A stretch of 64,000 nucleotides of DNA from Raphanus sativus (lineage: Eukaryota; Streptophyta; Magnoliopsida; Brassicales; Brassicaceae). Both the position numbers and the translations under genes were made by a program. The stretch is from positions 23,645,792 through 23,709,791 of the forward strand of contig NC_079511.1 in NCBI RefSeq assembly GCF_000801105.2, in the 5' to 3' direction. Every line of letters starts with the position of its first letter. The first letter of the stretch is position 1. The notes beneath the pieces were generated by a model. It saw only the letters and a program-made list of their open reading frames with translations. It searched no databases and was not told the DNA's origin. Below, in pieces: positions 1-13,061 of the stretch.

Positions 1-383
1 ATGAACCCAAGGCTGACGATAATGGAGGCCATCAGGCTTGGTTAACCCATAAAAAAAAGAAAACTCATCAAAATCAATAAAGAAAAGAACACAAAAAAAT
101 ATAAACAAAGATAGAAGGAGTTGTTTACCTCGTAGTTTATGCATGTGAAGAACCGCTTCCCAGGAAGAGTGTCTTTCTCCTCCTTCGCCTGAACCTCGTC
201 AATCATTCTCCCACCACAGTAACACCTTGTTGGTATCCCGTACTCTGAATCAGCAACATACATCAAGCTGTTGTTGTACTCAATGTTCCTCTTCATGTCT
301 CTTCTCTCTGCTGCGGGATCCATCTCTAGCACAAACAAATCATTCACAAAACTCATTAGCTCAATATGATGAAAACGAAACAA
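1..383 (-). CDS. GRF-type zinc finger protein, 5' part (runs off left edge)
   Basis: Minus-strand gene, incomplete at its 3' end. Exon 1 runs from about 383 down to 129 and ends in a GT donor (128-127). The intron is 128-37, and exon 2 resumes in the same phase at 36 and leaves the window. Exon 1 encodes the GRF zinc-finger signature: GIPTRCYCGG, then about 20 residues later GKRFFTC; exon 2 continues DGLHYRQPW, which is also typical of this family. GRF fingers bind single-stranded DNA or RNA in some proteins, but the many small crucifer members have no established role. No ATG opens the frame at 383. Candidate starts are ATG at 356 (MSFVND) or 323 (MDPAAER); I cannot choose between them. In many crucifers these genes are multicopy and lie near mobile elements, which fits the repeat-like DNA upstream. 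Confidence 0.7.
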
Positions 384-1643
384 TAAACCCGTCTACACGA
401 TTTAAAACCATAAAACGAAACCCACACTATCGATTAAGAACCGTAACCTGTGAAACCCCCAAATCAATTTCGAACCCTAACCCTAAATCCCCAATTCAAT
501 TTATAATCCCCGATAAACCAACCATAACTCCCCCAATACAACCCCGCATGACGCTTAATCGAAAGCCCCAACTCGATTTTGAACCCTAATATGAAAACCC
601 TAAATCGATTGAGATTTCCCGAGACCCAAAACGCTTCAAAATTGTGGAGAATCTACTCGATACTGACCTGAGCTCGTGGAGGGGACCGTTCGTCGTCGAT
701 TTGATGGTCAAAAGCTTCGGAAATCGCCGTCGCACCAGAATCGCCTCGCAATCGCCTTTCAGAGAACCAAACCCTAGGTATCGAAGAAGAAATGAAAAAT
801 GAAAGGTCTCGGTCAATGCTTCGCGTAAACTCGAAAACGCGGGGCCAATGGGGAACCAACACGTGTCTTGAACCCGGCTAAGAACGGATCATGCGTAAGA
901 CTCGGGTCACCAAAATTAGCCAATTTTCGATTTTTTTTCCCTGCCCGGCCCTATGAACCCGAGCCCATGAACCCTTTAAAAACCCCCCAATGGGCATGCT
1001 CTTAGTCTGCAGAAGGTGCAGACCAATTGATGCTAAAAAAAGGTGCAGACGAATCTGACGCCAAATGACTAGGTTTATTGTACAATATTTATTATATCAT
1101 GAGAACTTGATTTTTGTTTTATATTTTCAATTATTTGATTTTTTTTTTATATTTGATTTTGAATTATCACGGTTAGTGTTCTTTTTTATTTTTGTACCGA
1201 TTTTATTTATGATTTGGTTACAAAATAAGTATAACTCAGGTATTTAAAACCGAAAAACCGATTTTATCTATGTTTTAATTATAAAGTATAAAATATGTTA
1301 AAATCAGGTACTTTTAAACTGAAGAACCGATCCCGACCCGAACCCAAAACTATATTGGTTATACCGGTTCTTTAAATATTTACTAATCCCGACCCAAACT
1401 CGATATAACCCGAACCGCTCCTAAACCAAACTTTCATATAACTCAAAAGGGATTTATTCTGATAGACCCAAAAAACCAAAAACACCGATTGGACAAAACG
1501 TAAACCGGATTGAAACCACGAATACCCAGGCCTAATCAGATATTTTCCCTCTAAAAGTCTAAACCTTCTCTAGACTGTAGACCCAAACCCAACACTCACA
1601 TTGCTCGACTCTCCCATCATCATCGGAGATTCTGATCTCAGAG
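384..1643. other. Intergenic: GRF-gene upstream region and PI4Kα promoter region
   Basis: No convincing gene. 384-860 is moderately GC-rich, contains AACCCTAA motifs (470-490) and probably holds the 5' UTR/promoter of the leftward GRF gene; the short minus-strand frames here look incidental. Around 980-1004 lies a transposon-like terminus (on the minus strand CTAAGAGCATGCCCATTGG). A 7-bp inverted repeat GTCTGCA/TGCAGAC sits at 1005-1023. 1060-1500 is A+T-rich with CCGAAxxCCGA-type repeats. 1560-1643 is a pyrimidine-rich leader just before the PI4Kα start codon. Confidence 0.5.
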
Positions 1644-4600
1644 ATGGAGGCGTTAACGGAGATATGCGAAATCATAGAGCAAAATCCGATCAACTTCTCG
1701 GAGAATCTCGTTTGGATTTGCCGACAGTGTCCCCACGAATCAGCCAGCGTCTCTCGGAGTCATCTCAACGCTGTTTTGGCCGTCGCTCGGATCATCTCCA
1801 GTAACGTCGACACATCCGAGGATCACGGCAAACTCGCCGTCCTCGATTTCCTCCTCCACGCTGTTCCGAACTCGTTCCGCCGCTCTTTCTGGCCATGCTC
1901 GTACACGCTGGAGTCGATTTCGGAATTCTACTGCACCTTCCTAGGTTACGTTTCGCGTACGTCACTTGAATTTGGGAGTAAGGTTGTGGAGATTGCAGGG
2001 GAGGCCTTGGTTTCAGGTGGTGATGACGTGGAGGTGGATGGAGCGATCTCTAGGGCTTTCTTGGTTGCTCTTTCTCAGATTGGGTTCCCATCGATTCAAC
2101 AGTCTGATGGAGATAAGCTGATCACAATGCTGCTCCATCGGTTTAGTCCCGACCTTGACGTAGCGAGGAATGCGTCATGTAGTGGAGGCTCTTTTGAGGA
2201 GGAGTCCATCGAGAGTTTGGAGAAGCGAGAGGTTACTTTCAAGTTGATGGCTCATGTTTTTGATAAAGCCAAGCTTGATTCTAAGCTCCATGATAAGGCG
2301 AGTTCTATAGCTAGGAGGCAGCTTCAGTCCATGTCAGCATTTCTCAAGGTAGTTATTTGTGTTGCTATTGTTCTTAGATCAGAGCAGGGCTGGTCATGCG
2401 GAAAGCCGAATGAAACATTCATCTATCATCTCCAAAATTTTTGAAGAAAATTACATAGACATGTCCCCAAATTTATATAAAAAAAATAAATTGTTAATAT
2501 GTTTAATAAATCACCTACAGCCTCTAAATCTTATGACCGGCCATGGATCAGGGTGTTAGTACCACGCAATTGATTTCTAGATGATTTCTGCCTTTTTGTT
2601 TTACAGTCAAGAAAGCGGGACTGGGATGACCAAGATCCACTTCTGAAAGCTAGAGTGGATGCCAAACTGTTAGTTTATCAGGCTGCAGCTAAAATGAAAA
2701 TCAAGAGTCTTGTGTCGCTTGAAACAGACGGAAAGGCATATAAGAAGCTGGCTATGGAGACTCTTACATTGGTGTTTGATGCTGCAGAAGCTTGCTTGAC
2801 ATCTGTGTGGCGTAAAATGAAGGCCTGCGAAGAACTGTTCATATCTCTGCTTTCTGGGATTGCGGAAATGGCAGTCGCAAAGGGAAGATGTTCACCAAAT
2901 GGGCTGTTTGTCCGACTGAAACTACTGGTGCTAGCTGTCTGCGCGCAGGTAATTCTGGTTTATGGCAACTCATTTGAGAAACATAGTTTAGGCTAGTGAT
3001 GGGTATTATTAGGCCGAAGTATAGTTGAACACATCATGTCACAATTGCTCTGGAGTCTGGATATATCTTCATAGACATGTTAAATGACTAATTGAGGTTT
3101 CTTTTTGTTGGAACAGCCTGATACTTGGGTGAGAAATAAGAGGAATATCTTTGAGAGCGTATCTAAAATCTGCTGTGAGATTATTGAATCTGGTTGGGCC
3201 AAGGATCGAGCTTTAGTGAACACCTTCATCGTGGGTTTAGCTTCAAGGATTCATGAAAAGAATGATTACGACGAGCAGGTTACTCTTAACGTTTCCCGTA
3301 GCTGGATCAGTCATCTTTCTTCTGTTGTACACTTAATAAGACTAATCATTTGGCCTCAGGTTGGTAGAGAGAAGGAAAACCTTACTGTACCGCTGCATGT
3401 TATTCAGCTGCTTACTGATATCAGCGTTGCTGTTAAAAAGCCTGAAGTAGCGGACATGGTTTTCCCCTTTTTTATTGAAAGCCTAGAAGAGGGTGATACT
3501 TCAACTCCTGGCTCATTGCGACTCCAAGTATGGTTCCATTTCAAGTGATAATTTTCTGGCCATTATTCTATCTACTGGGACACTTTCTCAAATTTGACAA
3601 TAGAACGACTATATATCTTTTTCTTTTTTCTTTTTGGCATATTCACTTATGCATATATTGTCGCTTATATGTAGCTTCTTGATGCTGTATCTCGGATAGC
3701 AACATTAGGATTTGAGAATTCCTACCGCGAGACAGTAGTTTTGATGACTAGAAGTTACTTGAACAAAATATCAACGGTGGGATCTGAGGAAAGAAAAATA
3801 TCAGAACCAAAATCTAGAACTAAGCATCCAGAGGTATAACGTAATCTGTTACAAGGTTCTTTTCTGTGCTTCTTTTTTATTTTTTCTATAACATTAATGC
3901 GCATACATATCCAATTGGATTGCAGACTCTTGCTGCAGGCTTTCTTACAATTGCTAAGGGCCTTATCAATACAAAACTTCGTGCTGACTATCGCCACCGC
4001 CTGCTCTCCTTATGTTCGGATGTAAGCCTCGCTACTGAGTCTAAAAGTGGAGGGTAATTAAACCATTTATATGATGCTAGTTTGTATTATTTTTATATGA
4101 AATTAGCAGAGCAACACAGACTAGTTGTACTTTTAGTGACGTGCGTCATTTTCTTATAGGACCGGTGCTGCAGACATGTTAGGTCCTCTTCTTCCTGCCG
4201 TTGCGGAAATATGTTCAGATTTCGATCCTACTTCAAATGTGGAACCATCACTTTTGAAACTGTTTCGCAATCTGTGGTTCTATATAGCCCTCTTTGGCTT
4301 AGCGCCTCCTATGGTTAAACCTCAACCTGTAGGAGGGCCTTACATGTGGAACACTCAGTGGTCTCTTGATGTTCAGAGGATTTCTCAGGGCACTCCTCCC
4401 CTTGTAAGTTAGCCTAGCCACAGTATCATTATATACTGAGTTTACATCTTCCAAGAGAAACTTTGTCTGTGTTTTAATTTTAACTGATTGAGTATGTGGT
4501 CTTTGTAGGTCGTCAGTTCTGTAAAATGGCTTGAAGACGAATTGGAGCTCAATGCGCTTCGTAATTCTGATAGTTCTCTAGTAAGGAATAAGAAAGTAGC

Positions 4601-7600
4601 TTCAACCCAGAGAACTGCTCTTTCAATTGCCTTGGGTGGTCGAGTTGACGTTTCAGCACTGAACACTATCTCAGGTCCAACATATGCGATGTGTCTGAAT
4701 TCGATATCTAGAAATATGGCAATGTTGTTGATCCTACGAGTGCAATGACTGAACGGTTTTCTTTCTTTTATTCAGGGGTGAAGGCTACGTATCTACTTGC
4801 AGTAGCCGTTTTGGAGATTATACGTTTTACTAGCAATGGGGGTATCCTTAATCGTGTCTCAAGTGTGTCTGCATCTCGAAGTGCCTTCAGTTGTGTCTTC
4901 GAATACCTGAAATCACCAAACCTCACTCCTGCTGTTTCTCAGTGTTTGACAGCAATTGTGCATAGAGCCTTTCAAGCAGCAGTATCATGGCTGGTATGTA
5001 ATTTCCTGATTATATTGATTAGGTGTGCAACTCTAGCCTATATAAGCATTTTGGTCGTTATGTCAACTGTACCAGTAACAGATTTGGGTTTTTTTTTCCT
5101 TCTCCGTTTGTAATCATTCTAGAAGTAGATGAAAGTTATCGATATGTTCATCTGGTTTCAGGAAGATCGGATATCTCTTACTGGGAAAGATAATAGTATT
5201 TGTGAAACGACTATAAATGCACATGCATGCTTCCTCATAAAGAATATGTCACAGAGAGATGAACACATTCGAGATATCTCAGTGAACCTGTTGAATCAGA
5301 TCAGGGACAAGTTTCCCCAGGTAGAAATAATTGACAATCACACATTACTTTATGCAAAACATGTATCAGCTAACAATAAAATATGCAGGTCCTCTGGAGC
5401 TCCTCTTGTCTGGATAGTTTGCTATTATCTGGTCATGACAATGCACCTTCAATGGTTGTCAACGATCCTGCTTGGACTGCTGCCGTTCGATATTTATACC
5501 AAAAAGTTGTTCGAGAATGGATCAATATATCACTTTCATATGCTCCATGCACTATTCAGGGCTTGCTTCAGGTTTCCTTCTTTACGCCAGTTTATATAAT
5601 TATCAACACTTAGATACACGATCAAATAATTTCTGTCTGGAAGTGCATTTATTATATCCTTGTTCTGTCTCTAAATCTCTTTTAAACTTAGGCTCCTCTG
5701 TTTTCTTGAAATGTTTAAAGATGTGGTCTCCTTTTATCAGTTTCTCTCTCTAGCACTATTATTGTTTACTGTTTCTGAATTGGTTTACTGGTCACTCACA
5801 GATGCTTCTGAATGTTTTTTTATTCATGATTATACATTGTACTTCAAATTATTGGTTCAGTGGAATTATGATCTATTTTGTTGATTGGTTTCTTAAATCA
5901 CCAGAGTGTTTATTGCATGCATTTACTGAATTTTGCTTACGCATCTCAGGATAAACTGTGTAAGGCAAACATATTGCAGCGAACACAAACTACAACTGAT
6001 GTGGTTTCTCTTCTAAATGAGATAAAGATCAGAACTGGGAAAAATAAAATTTGGTCTGGAGCAGAAACAGAAAATATTCCAGCTGTGATGGCTGCAGCAG
6101 TTGCAGCGTCTGGGGAAAATTTAAAAGCTTCTGAAGCCTTTAACTTGGAGATACTTGGTACTGGTTTCGTTAGTGCAATGTATAAGTGTAAGCACACCGG
6201 ACAAATTGCTGGCTTGGTAAGATTGGAAAGCAGTATTGGCAGTGAAACGTTGATAAACAGTTCTGTGCGGAGCCTTCAACAAATTGTTAATACTTGTAAG
6301 AATGGAGGAGCTACTGACAAATCGCAATTTAGAGAAACTTGTTCTCATGCAACTGCAGTACTGCTGTCAAATCTAGTAAGCAAGAACAAATGTATTGGCA
6401 TATCTTCCAGCTAATTAGTATCTTATAAGGTTACATTTTCTATTTTTTCATTGTTGCAGCAGGCTGGTGAACCTAAAACAGATATCAAGGGATTTTCTCG
6501 TTTACTGCGTCTCCTTTGCTGGTGTCCGGCTTATATATTAACTCCAGATGCTATGGAAACTGGAGTATTCATTTGGACCTGGTTGGTTTCTGCTGCTCCA
6601 CAACTGGGATCTCTTGTTCTTGCCGAACTTGTTGATGCATGGACATGGACAGTTGTTTCAAAACGAGGACTATTTGCATCTGATGTGGGATACTATGGCC
6701 CAGCTGCAAAATTAAAGCCCCAACTTGCCCCTGGAGAACCAGAAGATCCACCTGATTGTGACCCTGTTGATCAAATAGTCGCTCACAGACTATGGCTTGG
6801 ATTTTTTATAGACCGCTTTGAGGTTAGGCTTTATTCTATATACAATTATGCACAGTAGGACGTTGACCTTATTTCTGCTTTGATATTAGATAAGACAAAC
6901 AAAAGTGTTCCTAGCTATGTTTTTTTATTGTGATCGTAGTTGAAATGATATTATTGTTTTGTAGAGGTATTAGGATCGCCTGCTAGTGCTGAGTGATTTT
7001 GTTTCTTACTTCCTCCATGTTTCTTTAGGTGATTCGACATAATAGCGTGGATCAACTCTTGTTGTTTGGTCGGCTGTTACAACGGAATACAAGTCTTGAC
7101 TGGTGCTTTACCCACCACCCGGCAGCGACTGGTACCTTTTTTGCTTTGATGCTCCTTGGACTGAAGTTCTGCTCATGCCAAAAACAAAGCAATATGCATA
7201 AATTTAGACATGGACTTGAACTGCTGGAAGATCGAATCTACAGGTGACCCTTTGTTATTCCCCCTGTTTCTGTCACATTGTAGATTTGATTGGCTAGACA
7301 TATTGCAATGTTTGGTAGTCGTCTCATAGGTGGAGTTTAGATTAAGAGTTTCTTATTATCTGTTATCTCTGATAATATTGTATTTTGAACTTATTCCAGG
7401 GCTTCTTTAGGATGGTTTGCTCGTCAACCAGAGTGGTACGATGTAAACATGCCGAACTTTTGTCAGAGTGAGGCTCAATCTGTGTCAATTTTCGCTCAGT
7501 TTTTGTTAAACGATCGAACAGATTTTAGCAAATCTGATTCCAAAGGCAGAGCTTATGAAAACGGAAAATTAACTGAATTGGTATGGTAACCGACCTCTTT

Positions 7601-10600
7601 ATTTTCTTCTACTTTCATGCTGGTTTACGAAGTATGTGGATGCACACAACGATGTTTATTTGGGATGGATGTTTACAGATTGATCAGCATCATCCTGTCT
7701 TGGGTAAAATGGACAACTATGCAGTGGGAAAGGAGAAGAGGAAGCAACTGCTTCTTGTTCTTTGCCAACGTGAATCTGATAGGCTCGACGCTTGGGCACA
7801 GCCTATTAGTTTAAAGTAACAGATCCTCTTTATGCTGTTTCCACTTCTTAGGTTTTGACCTACCTGCACAGTTGATATTCAGTCTTCTAATTTATACAAC
7901 TTGTGTACAGGGACAGTCCATATTCCCGCTTAAAAGTAAGCTCTGGGGAATGGGCTGAACTTGCTAAAACTGCCTTTTTAGTGGATCCAAGGATTGCTAT
8001 ATCATTAGTATCAAGATTTCCAGCAAATATTGCTTTGAAATCCGAAGTTACTCAGCTAGTTCAGGTATGGTTTTACAGTGGTCATTACATTTAGGACTTG
8101 AAGAATGACAGATTTTATGGATTTGTTGACAACTAGATTGGATAGTTATACATGAATGCTTCAAATCTCTAGGTGTAAAAAGTGACACACTGATATTATG
8201 ACTGACTTTTTTTTTTGGTATAATATGAGTGATGTTGGATTCAGTTGCTCACATAGTACTATCTTTTTTTGCAGGCTCATATTGGAGATCTTCGTACAAT
8301 TCCTGAGGCATTGCCATATTTTCTCACACCTAAAACAGTTGAAGTGAACTCAGTGCTGTTGCAGCAGCTGCCACACTGGGCTGCTTGTTCAATTACACAA
8401 GCTCTTGAGTTCCTCACTCCTAATTATAAGGGCCATCCGCGTGTCATGGCATATGTCCTGCGAGTTTTAGAGTCCTACCCCCCTGAGCGAGTCACTTTCT
8501 TTATGCCACAATTGGTGCAGTCTCTGCGCTATGATGAAGGGGTAAGTCGTAAAGTGAAAATCTACATATCACTCTTTCTTTCCCTATTTTTCATATATTT
8601 GTCTGATCTATCAGCCACACATTTTTCAGAAGCCAAGTCTGGTCTTTCTTTCCCTCAGTTTTATGTTTTTCTAATGATCTTCAAAAAGTGTGAAAATTTG
8701 CATAATTCCAGAGGCTTGATGTTGTTTCCTCTCACTGGTTATAAGGTTAATTTTAAAACTTTTTTGCTAACAGAGGCTGGTTGAAGGGTATCTTCTCAGA
8801 GCTGCCCACAGAAATGACATATTTGCTCATATCCTCATTTGGCATTTGCAGGTGAGTATAATTTCGTGGTGTTTGTGAAGATATCAATTTTCTTGGAACC
8901 AATACACCATTATTTTTTTCTTAAATTCCTAAACTCTGTTTTATATAATGCCAGGGTGAGTCTTTTCAGGAAACAGTGAAAGATGGTGCTTCCGATAAGG
9001 TTTTGTACACTATTACCCCTTTTGTTATATAATTGGTGTCAACTTTAGTGTGGAATCTTCACCGTATTATTGTTTGCCTATTTTCGTAATTATGCAACTG
9101 ATGAGATTTTATATCTTTAACAACATGCAAATTGACCAAAAATATTCCAAATTTTGGTTTAATGATGGACTATTGTTCTGCTTTTCTATTACATTATGCA
9201 TTGATAAGACCAAGTCATAAAACATGAAAAGGCCAATAGTATGTTGGCTGTATCACTTTGTGCTCATGGGGTTGTCTCTGTTATATTTTAGAATGCATCA
9301 TTCCAAGCAATCTTGTCAGAGGTTCGACAGCATATCATCGATGGTTTTACTCCCAAGGCCTTGGACTTGTTCAGTAGAGAGTTTGACTTCTTTGAAAAGG
9401 TTACATCTATTTCTGGGGCATTATTTTCTCTTCCAAAAGAAGAACGAAGAGCTGGTATCAGGAGGTAACATTCTAATATAAATATATTTTTTTTGTTAAC
9501 TGGATACAAATGAATCTGCGCGTTAACATGCAATATGAACTATAATATTTTCTGTGACAGAGAGTTGGAGAAAATCAAAATGCAAGGCGAAGACCTTTAC
9601 TTACCTACGGCTCCTAACAAGCTTGTTAAGGGTATCAAGATAGACAGTGGTATACCCCTTCAATCAGCAGCCAAAGTGCCTATCATGATAACTTTTAACG
9701 TTGTCGATCGTGATGGTAACCATAATGATGTGAAACCACAGGCTTGTATTTTCAAGGTAATCTTATGCACACATATATACATTTCCCAAGTTGGCCGATC
9801 TGAAAACTGCTCTCTTGTTACCTCTCCCATTTATTTTATAAACTTCTTTTGTTCTGCCAATGTTGTCTGGAGAACCCTCCCTCACAATGTTATCTCAAGA
9901 TTTATATATGCTGCTCATTAGGTTGGAGATGATTGTCGACAAGATGTTCTTGCCCTTCAAGTGATATCTCTTCTTAGAGACATATTTGAAGCGGTTGGTC
10001 TTAATCTTTATTTATTTCCATATGGAGTACTTCCAACTGGGGCTGGAAGGGGGATCATTGAGGTATGTTCTAACTCATTCTCATTTCTCAATCCGAATGT
10101 GAGTTTTGTGTTTTTATTCTTTTCTCCTTTTATTATCACAGGTAGTACCAAATACACGAAGCAGAAGTCAAATGGGTGAATCAACGGACGGCGGCTTGTA
10201 TGAGATCTTTCAACAGGAGTTCGGACCAGTAGGCTCACCCTCCTTTGAAACAGCACGAGGCAATTTCCTCACCAGCAGTGCTGGTTATGCGGTGGCGAGT
10301 CTTTTACTCCAGCCCAAAGATAGACACAACGGCAATCTCCTCTTCGACAAGTATGATGATAACCTCTTGCACCTCTCTTCTGAATCAATTCATGAAATAA
10401 ACCATTACACTTTTTTTTTTGTGAATGCAGCATGGGATGGCTTGTTCACATTGACTTTGGTTTCATTTTCGAAACTTCACCTGGTGGAAACATGCGTTTC
10501 GAGAGCGCACATTTCAAACTGAGCCACGAGATGACACAGTTGCTTGATCCATCTGGTGATATGAAGAGCGAAACTTGGAATCAGTTTCTCAGGTAAAAAC

Positions 10601-10943
10601 TTTCTCCACACGTTATCTTTTTGACCTAATTTCAGTGAGAAGTTCTGACTTCTGAGAGACGATTCTATATTCTCTCTCGTATAGCTTGTGTGTTCAGGGT
10701 TACCTGGCTGCTCGCCGGTACATGGAGGGGATCATCAGTACAGTAGAAATGATGGTGGAGAGTGGACTGCCTTGTTTCAGCAGAGGAGATCCAATTGAGA
10801 AACTTCGCAAGAGGTTTCATCCGGAGATGAGTGAGCGTGAAGCCGCACAGTTCATGATCCATGTCTGTACCGATGCCTACAACAAATGGACCACGTTTGG
10901 TTACGACTTGATACAGTATCTGCAACAAGGCATCGAGAAGTAA
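1644..10943 (+). CDS. PI4KA1: Phosphatidylinositol 4-kinase alpha (PI4Kα1-like), 26 exons
   Basis: Makes PI4P from phosphatidylinositol at the plasma membrane; in Arabidopsis it works in a complex with NPG, HYC and EFOP proteins and is needed for pollen. Exons: 1644-2348, 2607-2948, 3117-3278, 3360-3527, 3675-3833, 3926-4053, 4160-4403, 4509-4674, 4776-4993, 5162-5320, 5389-5571, 5950-6375, 6460-6822, 7029-7243, 7400-7580, 7679-7815, 7911-8064, 8275-8541, 8774-8851, 8955-8999, 9292-9464, 9561-9756, 9922-10062, 10142-10350, 10431-10592, 10685-10943. Every junction is GT-AG and keeps phase; the sum is 5,640 nt, 1,879 aa. The N-terminal two thirds is the helical solenoid ([22 protein letters not shown]). 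The kinase domain fills the last exons: ACIFKVGDD with the ATP lysine, catalytic loop KDRHNGNL, metal motif HIDFGF. It is roughly 150 residues shorter than Arabidopsis PI4Kα1 as I recall it, from two missing linkers. Exon 13 could start at 6460 or 6463. Confidence 0.96.
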
Positions 10944-10960
10944 ACGTCAAATATGTTATC

Positions 10961-11290
10961 AACTAGGGATTTTCCCGTGATTGTGCATATATATAAATAT
11001 TTTTAAAATAACTAAATTATAATAATTCTTTAATATATCTTTTTGTCATCTTTTTGTCGTCAATATATGCTTTTATTTATTTATAAAAATTTCTGATTTA
11101 TAACTGATATATATATATATATATATATAACAACTAGGGATTTTCCCGTGATTGTGCATATATATAAATATTTTTAAAATAACTAAATTATAATAATTCG
11201 TTAATATATATATTTTTTTGTCATCGTTTTGTCGTCAATATATACTTTTATTTATTTATAAAATTTATCTGATTTATAACTGATATATAT
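10961..11290. repeat. Direct tandem duplication just after the PI4Kα stop codon
   Basis: Two copies of a roughly 155-170-bp A+T-rich unit, starting at 10961 and 11132, each opening with AACTAGGGATTTTCCCGTG and ending near CTGATTTATAACTGATATAT. They are separated by a (TA)n run at 11107-11129. The first copy begins only 17 bases after the stop codon. The CTAG-plus-GC-rich opening resembles the 3' end of a Helitron lying on the minus strand, but I see no clear matching 5' end. Confidence 0.75.
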
Positions 11291-12692
11291 TAAAAAGTAA
11301 ATACTAATATGTTGTTTCTAACTATACAAGCAAAATTTTCAAAAAAAAAACTATACATGCAATTTTAGCTATTAAATATGAATGGTTTGCTTTCTGATGT
11401 ATATTTTACAATTTTATTGAGTTTAAATAAGTAGAATTAAATATTGTTAATTGCATTGAGTCCAGTTTGGCTTAGCTTTATAAATATTTAATTTTTTCTA
11501 TTTACTTTTAAGAAAAATATGAAAATATAAATTAAATTTGAATCAATTTAGCTAAGTTTAGTTTGATCATTTGATAATCGTAATTAATTTGAACTGATTA
11601 TATATTTGAAGTTAGTCATAACATTAAAAAACGATTAGATCATATTGTCATGTGCAGGTATTAATATGCTTCCTATATTAATGTTTATTCTTATGCTAAC
11701 ATATCCGGTAGATGTATATAGTTATTCATACATGCTTATATATATCATTAAGACATTCATATATAGCTTGTTGAGAAAATAGATATGGTCATAATATTAT
11801 CACATTATATTGAATTAAAAACATTAGTCTAATTCTTTCAACACACTAAATATCTTTCATTTTATTTCATATGCAATACATAATCATCACACTAAATATA
11901 TTAGAAAATCAAATTTATAGAACAATAAAAGATTATATTAATATGATGCTTCAATTAAATGCACAAAATTATTAAAAATACCATTTTTCTTTATCTTGCA
12001 CATACACGAAACTATACAAAAAGAAATTCATAAAATAATTTAGAAAAACTTTAAACTTAGCGATTTGATCTCCAAATAAAAATCTAAAACATTAATTTAT
12101 ATGTGATTACTTAGAGTTTAGTAGATCTAAAAACTAAATTTGTTCTTCAACATCTAATATCTCTCTCCCTCTCATGCACATGCTTGCGTGATGTGAATGA
12201 TTATAGTGCAAATGAATAAAGTTTTACAATTTTTTTGAGAACTTATGATTGAAGCAATTAACCCTGAAATTATCATTTTAAGTTTTTACTCTCATGGTTA
12301 GAGATGCCCTTATTCTTATATTTTACCTTGTAAGTTATAAGTAATACACCATTCATATATTTTACAAATTGTATTAATGGCCGCACATACGCATATCCAT
12401 CTAGTAAAATTAATATAATCTGAACTCGAAGACAAAGTGTTATTCAAAAAGGATACTCCGAGAAATTTGAAAAAACAAAAACCCAATCAATATATTTAAA
12501 TTAGTATATGAATAATATTTGAAAAAACAAAAACCCAATCAATAAAACCCAATCCATATTTATTTTAATACGCTATCGAAATATAAGTATTTATAACATT
12601 AATTAAGTACCTCAAATATTTAATTTTATGTTTATTTCAATATGATATTTAAAAATATCTGAATCCAAACCAAAATACCAAAATGAAATCAG
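11291..12692. other. A+T-rich intergenic DNA, no gene seen
   Basis: No frame with coding character on either strand. Contains short internal repeats, for example the phrase AAAAACAAAAACCCAATCAA twice near 12470 and 12520. Confidence 0.6.
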
Positions 12693-12695
12693 TAA

Positions 12696-13061
12696 GGGGG
12701 TATATTCAATTTAACATTTGATGTGATTTGATTTTAATGGAGTTTTAGATGATTTTAATAAGTTGCAGAGATTTAGGTGATTTTTGTTAAACTAATCTAG
12801 AATATCACCTAAAACTATGAGATTTGAGTTTTAATTTTTTTTAACTAAGAAACTCCACCCAAACACCCTAAAATCACCTCAAAACTTTAAAACTCCACAA
12901 CTTAAAATAATTTCAATAACAGTGGATTTCAGAGTACTTTACGAAATGTCAAATTCAATAACAGTGAATTTTAAATGAGTTTTTAAAATTCATGTTTGAA
13001 TAACAGTAGATTTGTCATTTTAATACAAATCACTTAAAACTCTCGGTTGAATACACCCCCC
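12696..13061. mobile_element. PIF/Harbinger (Tourist-like) MITE
   Basis: A 366-bp non-coding element with terminal inverted repeats GGGGGTATATTCAA (left) and TTGAATACACCCCCC (right), flanked on both sides by TAA (12693-12695 and 13062-13064). A 3-bp TAA target duplication and these termini are characteristic of Harbinger-type MITEs. The interior is rich in CACCTAAAACT-like subterminal repeats in both orientations. No transposase is present. Confidence 0.8.

Noticed and set aside
470..490. Telomere-like ACCCTAACCCTAAA
   Set aside because: Only about two units; common as a telo-box in plant promoters, not an interstitial telomere.
586..862. Two overlapping minus-strand frames before the GRF gene
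   Set aside because: Arg-rich text without domains in a GC-richer leader/promoter region; probably untranslated DNA.
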